DNA from: a bacterium
Lineage (GTDB): Bacteria; UBA9089; CG2-30-40-21
DNA length: 7,158 nucleotides
Assembly (NCBI GenBank): GCA_030018795.1
Contig: JASEHA010000114.1
Span: 1 to 7,158 of the forward strand
Direction of reading: 5' to 3'
Shown: positions 1 to 5,838 of the stretch, in pieces
How the letters are laid out: every line of letters starts with the position of its first letter
Position numbering within the stretch: the stretch's first letter is position 1
The notes under the pieces: generated by a model
Told to the model about the DNA's origin: nothing
Seen by the model: only the letters and a program-made list of their open reading frames with translations
Database searches by the model: none
Position numbers and translations under genes: made by a program

Positions 1-3
1 AGT

Positions 4-87
4 GCACCAGTCGGTCGCAATCCTTTTTTCATCAAATATCAGTTTCTCACGGTGTTCTGGTGACTGGTGCTCTTGCTTGGTCACCAG
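4..87. repeat. Inverted CACCAG words downstream of operon
   Basis: Two alternative inverted repeats share one segment. GCACCAGTC (4-12) is complementary to GACTGGTGC (62-70), and CTGGTGAC (57-64) is complementary to GTCACCAG (80-87). Only one can form at a time. Neither is followed by a T-run in the minus-strand sense, so I do not call an intrinsic terminator for the operon. No gene is visible in 1-126. Confidence 0.55.
57..73. repeat. CTGGTGC-type repeat, copy A3
   Basis: CTGGTGACTGGTGCTCT, the same family as 3315-3332 and 3434-3450 with AC in place of C/CC at the centre. Found in the region downstream of the operon. Confidence 0.7.
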
Positions 88-126
88 TAAAAACTTGAAC
101 ATCGACTAACAGCTTTCTTCTAACTA

Positions 127-1659
127 CTAACCGCTCCCCTTCCCTCGCACAATAAATCGTTTAATCAGCGATGAGGTAATCTGCCCGGATACAGCCATCT
201 GGACAGCCTTTTGTATCCATTGAATGCCCTTAATTGTCTCAACAAGCATAATTAATGGATATGGATGCAGCCGCAGCAGATTTATGCGAGCTAAAAAGGA
301 TACTGCCTGTCTTGGGATACATGATGTTCCGCTCAAGAGCAATAAGGCAATCCAGGCTGTGTCCCAGCTTTCTCTTTTATACCCCAATGTAACTCGAAAT
401 TGGGACAAAACCCTTTGCCTGCGGTCTTCAATATCATCATGGGTAATCAGATTCTGTTTTAATGCCATCTCTGTCAGCCTTGTTCCAGGGAAATATATCA
501 GGGAATAAAGGGAAAGCTTAAATGGTTTGGGGATATGGAGCAAAAGGTTCAGGGTCTCATTCTTATCCTTGCGGCTTTCAAACGGATTGTCAAGGATAAT
601 ATCCAGCACAAACGGAACCTTGTGTTTTTGCAGAATACCTGTTGCCTCAATAATCTGTTTATTCGTTTCCGGTCTCTTAAAGACATGCCTCCTTACCCTT
701 TCACAGCCGCTCTGGATACCCATGCCAATGAGACTTACCCCAGCCTCCTTTAGCATAGCAATAACCTCATCCCTAACAGCCAGCGGATGAAGATAGCAGG
801 AAAACGGGATGTTTATCTTTTCCTTGTATTCTTTACAAAACTCACCAATCCACTTCTTGTTTACCCCAAACACCTCATCAAAAAAGGTAATCATCTTTAG
901 CCCCTTAAGGCTTGCCTGAGCCTGAACCAATTCCTTGATTACATGCTCCACACTTCTTTGCCTGATGTATTTCCCATGATCCTTGTACATCTCTTTAAAC
1001 AGGCTATTGGAGCAATAGGTGCAACTGTATGGACATCCCCGCGTCCCCTGGATGAAATAATCCCAGCAATCCAGATGGATTGGATCGCCCTCATAAACCT
1101 TATCACCACTAATGTAATACTTGTTATCATTGGTATAGTCTGGCAGTGGAAGGCTGCTTAAATCTTGAATTAATGGCCTGATGAGATTTTTAATCACCCT
1201 GCCTTCTTGATTAAACCACAGGTTTTGGATGTGTGTTACATCCTTTTGGTTTGACATGGCTGCAAGCAATTCTAACAGCGGATATTCACCCTCACCCAGA
1301 CAGAGCATGTCTGCATACTGTATACACCCCTCTGGATCAACGGTTGCATGCACCCCGCCCCAGAGGACAGGGATATTCAATGCCTGCTTTATTGCTTTGG
1401 TAATTGCCTTAGCGGTTTCAAGATAGGCAGAGCAGCTGACACTTATTCCAACAAGGTTTGTTTGAGATTTCTTGAGTACATCTATCAATTGCTCTATCTC
1501 TATATCTGTTGGGGCATGTGCATTATTAAAATAGCTGTGCTTAAAGAAGATAAGATTTGTGTCACAACCGTTTGACTTGAGAAAGGCGTGAAGTGATCTT
1601 ATCCCAAGATTTTTTATGTGATATAGGGATATCAGGCTGAAATTAATGCTTTGGTTCAA
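127..1659 (-). CDS. B12-binding-domain radical SAM protein
   Basis: Predicted class B (cobalamin-dependent type) radical SAM enzyme, 510 residues, probably cytosolic. The N-terminal third (about 10-175) has the Rossmann-like pattern of a B12-binding domain, including the IPVLWGGVHAT and CLGEGEYPLLEL stretches seen in this family. It lacks the DxHxxG histidine motif, as is common for these proteins. The radical SAM core follows, with GTRGCPYSCTYC giving cluster cysteines C209, C213 and C216. A helical C-terminal region (about 430-510) follows the core. Known members perform methylations, ring contractions or other radical reactions; the substrate here is unknown. The start is TTG at 1657-1659, overlapping the TGA of the upstream gene (TTGA), which suggests translational coupling; AAGGA lies 8 nt upstream. 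The stop codon TAG falls inside a CTAACTACTAA repeat word, so the last few residues (GKGSG) may not be conserved. Last gene of the operon. Family call is firm; reaction unknown. Confidence 0.93.
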   Translation of the reverse strand: MNQSINFSLISLYHIKNLGIRSLHAFLKSNGCDTNLIFFKHSYFNNAHAPTDIEIEQLIDVLKKSQTNLVGISVSCSAYLETAKAITKAIKQALNIPVLWGGVHATVDPEGCIQYADMLCLGEGEYPLLELLAAMSNQKDVTHIQNLWFNQEGRVIKNLIRPLIQDLSSLPLPDYTNDNKYYISGDKVYEGDPIHLDCWDYFIQGTRGCPYSCTYCSNSLFKEMYKDHGKYIRQRSVEHVIKELVQAQASLKGLKMITFFDEVFGVNKKWIGEFCKEYKEKINIPFSCYLHPLAVRDEVIAMLKEAGVSLIGMGIQSGCERVRRHVFKRPETNKQIIEATGILQKHKVPFVLDIILDNPFESRKDKNETLNLLLHIPKPFKLSLYSLIYFPGTRLTEMALKQNLITHDDIEDRRQRVLSQFRVTLGYKRESWDTAWIALLLLSGTSCIPRQAVSFLARINLLRLHPYPLIMLVETIKGIQWIQKAVQMAVSGQITSSLIKRFIVRGKGSG

Positions 1660-3248
1660 ACTCCACTTCCTTCCCCGTATTTTGAATACCCATGAAGCGG
1701 CAGCCTTTTATCGGCTATATCTACCTGCGAGTAGATCAATTGCCTCTGGGCTGGTTCAGGAACAAGCAGTTCCCATGGGTCAAGATTGCGGACTGTCGAT
1801 GTAGATACATGGTCAAACAAATCCCATATGAGCCATTCAAGCAGGATATTGCTCTGCTGACATCGAATGGTATCAAGGCTGTTGATATTGCCATGCTGCA
1901 CCCAGGCATCATAGGGGCAACCGCCACCACAGATGGCTATAGCCGGACACCTCAGGCATTCCTCCCGCCTTACCGGGGCAACCCCTTTCCACTCATTATA
2001 GCCATCATTTGATAAATCAAAGGAGTCCAATGGGTAATAATAAAGTCCTGTGCCAAGAAATGCCTCGCAAAATCCAATGCTTTTATCAGGGGCAACAAGG
2101 AATTTGCCGCCGCACGAAGGGCAGTCTTTTAATCGTATCTGCTGCTGGACAAATGGCCTTATCCGTCTAAAAAGGTGTTCAGCATAGATACCCTTTTCCC
2201 GAATAAACCTGAAGGTGTCAATCATCTCTTCTGTAAGCAACCCTATGTCAACCGCTGCCGGATTGCTGCCATGCTGATGAAGGTGAAGGGTGCTGAACCC
2301 AAGGTCAACAGGCTCAAATCTGTTTATCAGATACTCAACCGCTGGCTTTAACCCCGGGATATTATGTTTCCCAAGTACCATGGATATGCCCAGCCGGCAG
2401 CCAGCAGTCTTGCAAATATCATACCCCTTAGCTGTATCCTCAAAGCTTCCTCTGCCAGAGGAGATTCCTCTGCCATCAAGATAATACCGCATCTGATTAT
2501 GCACCTCAGCCGGCCCATCCATGGAAACAATGACAAAGACATCGTTATCTGCCAGAAACTCAGCCATGTCCTTAGTAATTGCTGTCCCATTGGTAAACAT
2601 GGTTATCTTGCAACTATCATTGGTGGTCGCGACACTTGTGGTCGCAACACTTGTGTTCGCAACACTTGAGGCATTCTTGCGAATATAAGATACAGCGTAT
2701 TTCACCACTTCCGGAACAAGCAGCGGCTCTCCGCCATAAAACATTATTTCTCGTTGACTTTTTTGTCCAGAGGCTAAGCTATATTCCATAAACTTTTTTA
2801 TCCCTGCCTCAGCGGTTTCTATAGACATATGATGATGCCCATAGGCTGCCCATGTGTCAATAATATGACAGTATTTGCACCGCAGATTGCACACACTGGT
2901 TGGCACGAGATATAGAAACTGTGGAGTTGAGCACTGTGCCTGCTGATTGAGGGTTGAGATAAGATTGCTTTCATCATCGCAGTCAATGTATCGCAGAAAC
3001 CGGTGTTTCAAGAGCAGTTCAATATACTCAATGGCACGACGGTTATCTATCGCAAGGTTCTGTGGTCTGCCTCCTGTGGGTAATAGCCGCATAGCTATCT
3101 GCTCCATGCTCTGTGGAAACCGCAAGCCTTCAAATAATTCTGCTAATAAATGGCTGCCGTAGATGTTAGTGATATAAAGTGAGTGGTACAGGCAGACCAT
3201 TCCGTTTGATTTGAAGATATGGACAAATGGTGATTTTTCGATTAGCAT
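1656..3248 (-). CDS. Radical SAM/SPASM protein with RRE-like N-terminus
   Basis: Predicted radical SAM enzyme of the anSME/peptide-maturase type, 530 residues. Residues 1-95 look like a small winged-helix domain (beta hairpin IFKSNGMVCLYHSLY, then helices), resembling the PqqD-like peptide recognition elements of RiPP maturases; this is inferred from pattern only. The core has C120, C124 and C127 (CNLRCKYC) and YGGEP at 171-175 for SAM binding. The C-terminal SPASM region has C376, C379, C394, then C431-x2-C434-x5-C440-x3-C444, and C463, enough for two auxiliary Fe-S clusters. An in-frame 15-bp tandem repeat adds an SVATT-rich loop at about 195-209, just before the strand KITMFTNGT. Start ATG at 3246-3248 has AGGAGG 8 nt upstream. 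It overlaps the next gene by 4 nt and is separated from the previous one by a 220-nt repeat mosaic. Substrate unknown; a peptide is the first guess because of the N-terminus. Confidence 0.93.
   Translation of the reverse strand: MLIEKSPFVHIFKSNGMVCLYHSLYITNIYGSHLLAELFEGLRFPQSMEQIAMRLLPTGGRPQNLAIDNRRAIEYIELLLKHRFLRYIDCDDESNLISTLNQQAQCSTPQFLYLVPTSVCNLRCKYCHIIDTWAAYGHHHMSIETAEAGIKKFMEYSLASGQKSQREIMFYGGEPLLVPEVVKYAVSYIRKNASSVANTSVATTSVATTNDSCKITMFTNGTAITKDMAEFLADNDVFVIVSMDGPAEVHNQMRYYLDGRGISSGRGSFEDTAKGYDICKTAGCRLGISMVLGKHNIPGLKPAVEYLINRFEPVDLGFSTLHLHQHGSNPAAVDIGLLTEEMIDTFRFIREKGIYAEHLFRRIRPFVQQQIRLKDCPSCGGKFLVAPDKSIGFCEAFLGTGLYYYPLDSFDLSNDGYNEWKGVAPVRREECLRCPAIAICGGGCPYDAWVQHGNINSLDTIRCQQSNILLEWLIWDLFDHVSTSTVRNLDPWELLVPEPAQRQLIYSQVDIADKRLPLHGYSKYGEGSGV
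2626..2670 (-). repeat. In-frame 15-bp tandem repeat (3 units) inside radical SAM gene
   Basis: Plus-strand units GTCGCGACACTTGTG (2626-2640), GTCGCAACACTTGTG (2641-2655) and TTCGCAACACTTGAG (2656-2670) are tandem. Read on the minus strand they encode SVANT-SVATT-SVATT at about residues 195-209 of the 1656-3248 product. Because the unit is 15 bp, copy number can change without a frameshift. Confidence 0.9.
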
Positions 3249-3270
3249 GAGAATTGCCTCCTGAACCCTG

Positions 3271-3306
3271 AAAGTTCAAAAAAGTTCAATCACGAAAACA
3301 CGAAAT
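3271..3306. repeat. Short tandem words AAAGTTCAAA and CACGAAAA
   Basis: Two tandem 10-mers AAAGTTCAAA/AAAGTTCAAT (3271-3290) are followed by two tandem near-identical 8-mers CACGAAAA/CACGAAAT (3291-3306, the second ending T,T over the last bases). They lie between the A1 repeat and the AGGAGG site (3257-3262) of the downstream gene, so they form part of its leader. Confidence 0.6.
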
Positions 3307-3314
3307 TAAGAAAG

Positions 3315-3332
3315 CTGGTGCCCTGGTGCTCT
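3315..3332. repeat. CTGGTGC-type repeat, copy A1
   Basis: CTGGTGCCCTGGTGCTCT. Nearly identical to 3434-3450 and related to 57-73. Its last base is also the first base of the 25-nt direct repeat, so the two elements abut. Confidence 0.8.
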
Positions 3333-3356
3333 TATCATCGGCTCAATCATTCCTAC
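3332..3356. repeat. 25-nt direct repeat, copy 1
   Basis: Identical over 25 nt to 3408-3432, 76 nt apart by start positions. It begins TTATCATCGG and ends CATTCCTAC on the plus strand. It lies in the 220-nt gap between two radical SAM genes, next to a CTGGTGC-type repeat. Confidence 0.9.
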
Positions 3357-3368
3357 GCCCAACCAATC

Positions 3369-3390
3369 AGGGCGGGAAGACTCCGCCCCT
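3369..3390. repeat. REP-like GC-rich palindrome
   Basis: AGGGCGG and CCGCCCCT pair with one bulged C, around GAAGACT. It resembles the short GGGCGG...CCGCCC intergenic elements scattered in many environmental bacterial genomes. It is the GC-rich centre of the repeat mosaic in 3249-3468. It is not followed by a T-run on either strand. Confidence 0.55.
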
Positions 3391-3407
3391 ACAACGTCGC
3401 AATCACA

Positions 3408-3432
3408 TTATCATCGGCTCAATCATTCCTAC
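3408..3432. repeat. 25-nt direct repeat, copy 2
   Basis: Second identical copy of the repeat at 3332-3356. On the minus strand both copies contain ATGATTGAGCCGATGATA, but no ribosome binding site is properly spaced, so I do not regard them as coding. Confidence 0.9.
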
Positions 3433-3433
3433 T

Positions 3434-3450
3434 CTGGTGCCTGGTGCTCT
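3434..3450. repeat. CTGGTGC-type repeat, copy A2
   Basis: CTGGTGCCTGGTGCTCT, one base shorter than the copy at 3315-3332, and one base after the end of the second 25-nt direct repeat. Confidence 0.8.
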
Positions 3451-3468
3451 ATTGCCCTTGACACGACA

Positions 3469-4536
3469 CTAAGTAGTTATCCTGCGTAATGCAGCTGCCA
3501 GATCAAACATATTCTCTGGCACACATCCCTGACATCTGACATCAGGGTATTTCCCATTTTTGAGTACCTGCCGAAACCCCTGATATTTTGCATTATTCCA
3601 GATAGCATGAATATCCTCTTGCCATAGATTGCCGAACTTAGCATCCAGATAGGAAAACATACAGCATGGTTTTACCTCACCATCAACCGTAATATACATT
3701 GAAAACCATGGAAATGAACAGTCCTGAATATTTTGGTTGCCCTTATTGCAGACAACATCCCATGTTTTATGGAACGTCCCAGTCAACAGGTCATTCAGGT
3801 TTGTTTTCATGCCAATCTTTTTAGCAGTATCCCTTGCCTTTTTCATCTGACAGATAACCTCATCCGTGGTTAATCCAGCTATTAACTCATCCCTCTTTTC
3901 CTCAATCCCGGCAAGCCCAACCGGTCTGAATGAGACTGTATTTACCCCAAGATCATGTGCAAGCTCAACTATCTGGCTCAATTGGAAGACGTTTTTGGAT
4001 TGGATGACAACCTGAAGGCAAAGATATGGTAATGAGCTGTCCATTCTGGCAGCAAAGGTATTCTTCTTCTGCTTCAAGGCAACAATAGTTCTGATATTAT
4101 CAACAACCCGGTCAAATAAATCCAGTCCCCGAATATGCTGATATGTTTGTGCATCAGCAGCATCGAGTGATACTTTCAGCCTTTTCAGACCACTGACAAC
4201 CAACTGCTCCATATTGATACCAGATAGAGCTAAGCTGCTGGTTGTGCTAACCTGTGCACCATTCTTGTTGGCATAGCTGATCATATCTACAAGTGCCGGG
4301 TTAACAAGCGATTCACCAAGACCACTCAAGGTAAGCCTTAACGGCCTTATCTGATCAAATATCCTCTTAAACCCCTCAAATGACATGTGGCTGGGACTGG
4401 CAACATACTTTTCCCTCTTACACATCCGACATTTTAGTGGACAAAAGGTAGTTGGTTCAATGATAAGATGGACAGGAAGTGCCCATACCTTTAATGGCTT
4501 GAATAATACAGCCATGCCAGATTGAATGTATCTCAT
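3469..4536 (-). CDS. Radical SAM/SPASM protein
   Basis: Predicted radical SAM enzyme of 355 residues from the chosen start. The motif CPLKCRMC gives C32, C36 and C39. SGLGES (71-76) sits where most relatives have GGEP. A typical late core stretch LKRLKVSLDAAD follows. The C-terminal region is SPASM-like but short: C273 (CSFPW), then VDGEVKPCC with C291/C292, GNLWQEDIHAIW, and C335-x2-C338. That arrangement fits at least one auxiliary cluster and matches proteins of the MoaA/SPASM superfamily. The reading frame is open to a TTG at 4557, which would overlap the upstream stop. I prefer ATG at 4534-4536 because AGGAG lies 5 nt before it and nothing similar precedes the TTG. The gene follows its upstream neighbour after 17 nt, so the two are very probably cotranscribed. 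Substrate not recognisable. Confidence 0.92.
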   Translation of the reverse strand: MRYIQSGMAVLFKPLKVWALPVHLIIEPTTFCPLKCRMCKREKYVASPSHMSFEGFKRIFDQIRPLRLTLSGLGESLVNPALVDMISYANKNGAQVSTTSSLALSGINMEQLVVSGLKRLKVSLDAADAQTYQHIRGLDLFDRVVDNIRTIVALKQKKNTFAARMDSSLPYLCLQVVIQSKNVFQLSQIVELAHDLGVNTVSFRPVGLAGIEEKRDELIAGLTTDEVICQMKKARDTAKKIGMKTNLNDLLTGTFHKTWDVVCNKGNQNIQDCSFPWFSMYITVDGEVKPCCMFSYLDAKFGNLWQEDIHAIWNNAKYQGFRQVLKNGKYPDVRCQGCVPENMFDLAAALRRITT

Positions 4537-4541
4537 CTTTG

Positions 4542-4546
4542 CTCCT
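4542..4546 (-). promoter_or_regulatory. Ribosome binding site deciding the ATG start at 4536
   Basis: AGGAG on the minus strand with 5-nt spacing to ATG (4534-4536). It lies inside the longer open frame that begins at TTG 4557, and so argues for the shorter 355-residue protein. Confidence 0.7.
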
Positions 4547-4553
4547 GTATTGC

Positions 4554-5681
4554 TCAAACAGCCATTACCATGGATGCCATTTGCTGTGTTTCTATGGGAA
4601 AATAAAAGGTGCAGAGGTATCGTTCATGGATATTGTAGCTTCCTGGATTAACGAGTTCAGGAAGGATACCCATCGCCATACCCGGTTCCCACCAGCACAA
4701 TGGATCTGGTCCATCAAACGACCCATTTAATGCCCATTTGCGTCCAATACATCCACCACGGCAGATATTCCATCTTGGACAGATAGAGCATTTCCCTACT
4801 GGTTCCTGATGTTGAAACCTCTGAAACAATTCAGAGTTATAGATATCATCAATAGAATCCCTCAGGATATTCCCGGCAGAAAGCGACATGAAAACACATG
4901 GGGTAACATCGCCATTGCTTTGAATCCTCATCGATGTCTTGCCGCATGGACAGCCGGAATCAGTCATATACTGCCCACCAAGCAAAGAGAACAACGGGTC
5001 AGGCGTGGTAATGGTTGTTCCGTTTTCTGACATTTTATCAAAGAAAAACCTGTAGCTTCCTTCTAATTCCTGAGGGTTCATGGTCAACTGCTTATCATAC
5101 TCACCCCTGCCAACCGGTCTAAAGGTATTCATCCGCAGGGAGCCGACACCCAACCCCTCACACATCTCAATCATGCCCTGCAGGGTTTCAGGCTTGCAAT
5201 TAAGCCGATTGAGACACATCACTATCTCTGTATTCACCTTGCGTCTGACAAGGAGCTTTGCTGCATGAACAGCCTTAGTAAATGTTCCCCCATTCATAGA
5301 AAGCCTGAATTTATCATTGGAGATTGCCTGATGAAAGTCTATTGACACCCCTACATCATCAAACAATTCAGCACAGGCATCAGCCATAGTCTCAGTCATA
5401 ATCGTGCCATTGGTGGTTAATGACTGATGAAGCCCAAGCTCTTTAGCATACTTAGCAATTGCCCAGAATTGGGGCAGCATGGTATTTTCACCGCCGCCAT
5501 AGTTTATATCCTCTACACCATAATCCTTTAACTTTTCCAATACACTCACTGCATCATCTAAAGATAGTTCATCATCCTGATGATTCATGCTGCTGGAATT
5601 ATAACAATGCACACAATTCAGGTTACACTTTGAGGTATAAGTCCAGCCAACAGTAACAATTTTTTGCTTCGTTAATGTCAT
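4554..5681 (-). CDS. Radical SAM/SPASM protein
   Basis: Predicted radical SAM enzyme with a canonical SPASM domain, 375 residues. CNLNCVHC places cluster cysteines at C19, C23 and C26. GGGEN at 62-66 replaces the usual GGEP. TNGTIM (90-95) and FRPVGRGEYD (187-196) are typical of PqqE/NirJ/AhbC-like SPASM proteins. The auxiliary cluster set is C244, C246, C262 (SNGDVTPC), C298-x2-C301-x5-C307-x3-C311 and C329. The last 45 residues (after CWWEP) form a tail with no motif I recognise. Start ATG at 5679-5681 has AAAGGAG with 6-nt spacing, one of the best ribosome binding sites in the window. It lies 157 nt downstream of the dehydrogenase gene. Relatives act in peptide modification (PqqE, mycofactocin) or haem biosynthesis; nothing here selects one of these. 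Confidence 0.93.
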   Translation of the reverse strand: MTLTKQKIVTVGWTYTSKCNLNCVHCYNSSSMNHQDDELSLDDAVSVLEKLKDYGVEDINYGGGENTMLPQFWAIAKYAKELGLHQSLTTNGTIMTETMADACAELFDDVGVSIDFHQAISNDKFRLSMNGGTFTKAVHAAKLLVRRKVNTEIVMCLNRLNCKPETLQGMIEMCEGLGVGSLRMNTFRPVGRGEYDKQLTMNPQELEGSYRFFFDKMSENGTTITTPDPLFSLLGGQYMTDSGCPCGKTSMRIQSNGDVTPCVFMSLSAGNILRDSIDDIYNSELFQRFQHQEPVGKCSICPRWNICRGGCIGRKWALNGSFDGPDPLCWWEPGMAMGILPELVNPGSYNIHERYLCTFYFPIETQQMASMVMAV

Positions 5682-5763
5682 TTTTGTCTCCTTTTGTATT
5701 TACAAGCACAAGATTAGCAAGAAGTAGCGGATAATGTAAGAGGATAATTGATCATTAGTGATG

Positions 5764-5782
5764 GGTGAATAATATACTCACC
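5764..5782 (-). other. Intercistronic hairpin
   Basis: In the minus-strand RNA GGUGAGUA and UAUUCACC pair over 8 bp (one G-U) around a 3-nt loop. It sits in the 157-nt gap between the dehydrogenase and radical SAM genes. No U-run follows on the minus strand, so it is more likely a processing or stability element than a terminator. The rest of the gap (5693-5763) is AT-rich, with words such as ACTAATGATCAATTATC and no promoter I can recognise. Confidence 0.4.
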
Positions 5783-5805
5783 TATCGCCAATTGCCAGTA
5801 ATCTG

Positions 5806-5823
5806 TCACATTAAACAATTCAT
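5806..5823 (-). other. Five-codon ORF behind a strong ribosome binding site
   Basis: Fifteen nucleotides after the dehydrogenase stop, the minus strand shows AAGGAAGGAGAC followed by ATG, the layout of a normal next gene in an operon. The frame is only MNCLM before TGA; past the TGA it runs eight more codons (QITGNWR then TAG at 5782-5784). It may be a leader peptide that couples or stalls translation, the remnant of a gene interrupted by repeat-word DNA, or a UGA-recoded mini-ORF. The sequence does not decide. AAGGA has 7-nt spacing to the ATG; AGGAG has only 2. Confidence 0.35.
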
Positions 5824-5838
5824 GTCTCCTTCCTTCTT

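Noticed and set aside
57..87. Rho-independent terminator for the operon.
   Set aside because: The 8-bp stem has a 15-nt loop and no T-run follows on the minus strand.
1692..2012. A 106-codon plus-strand ORF.
   Set aside because: It lies antisense to the well-supported radical SAM gene and shows no recognisable domain or ribosome binding site.
3306..3350. A 14-codon minus-strand ORF (MIEPMIRAPGHQLS) and its shorter sibling from the second direct repeat as precursor peptides.
   Set aside because: They arise from the repeat itself, the possible AGGA directly abuts the ATG with no spacing, and they lack Cys or a core-like segment.
3332..3432. CRISPR array.
   Set aside because: Only two copies of the 25-nt repeat, the interval holds other repeats rather than a spacer of typical size, and no cas genes are present.
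4537..4557. N-terminal extension of the 3469-4536 gene to a TTG that overlaps the upstream stop.
   Set aside because: No Shine-Dalgarno precedes the TTG, whereas AGGAG is ideally spaced before the ATG at 4534-4536.
5782..5823. A selenocysteine-containing peptide through the UGA at 5806-5808.
   Set aside because: The hairpin immediately after the UGA is only CAG-AUUA-CUG (3 bp), the larger hairpin begins after the next stop codon, and the product would be 13 residues. Too weak to call.
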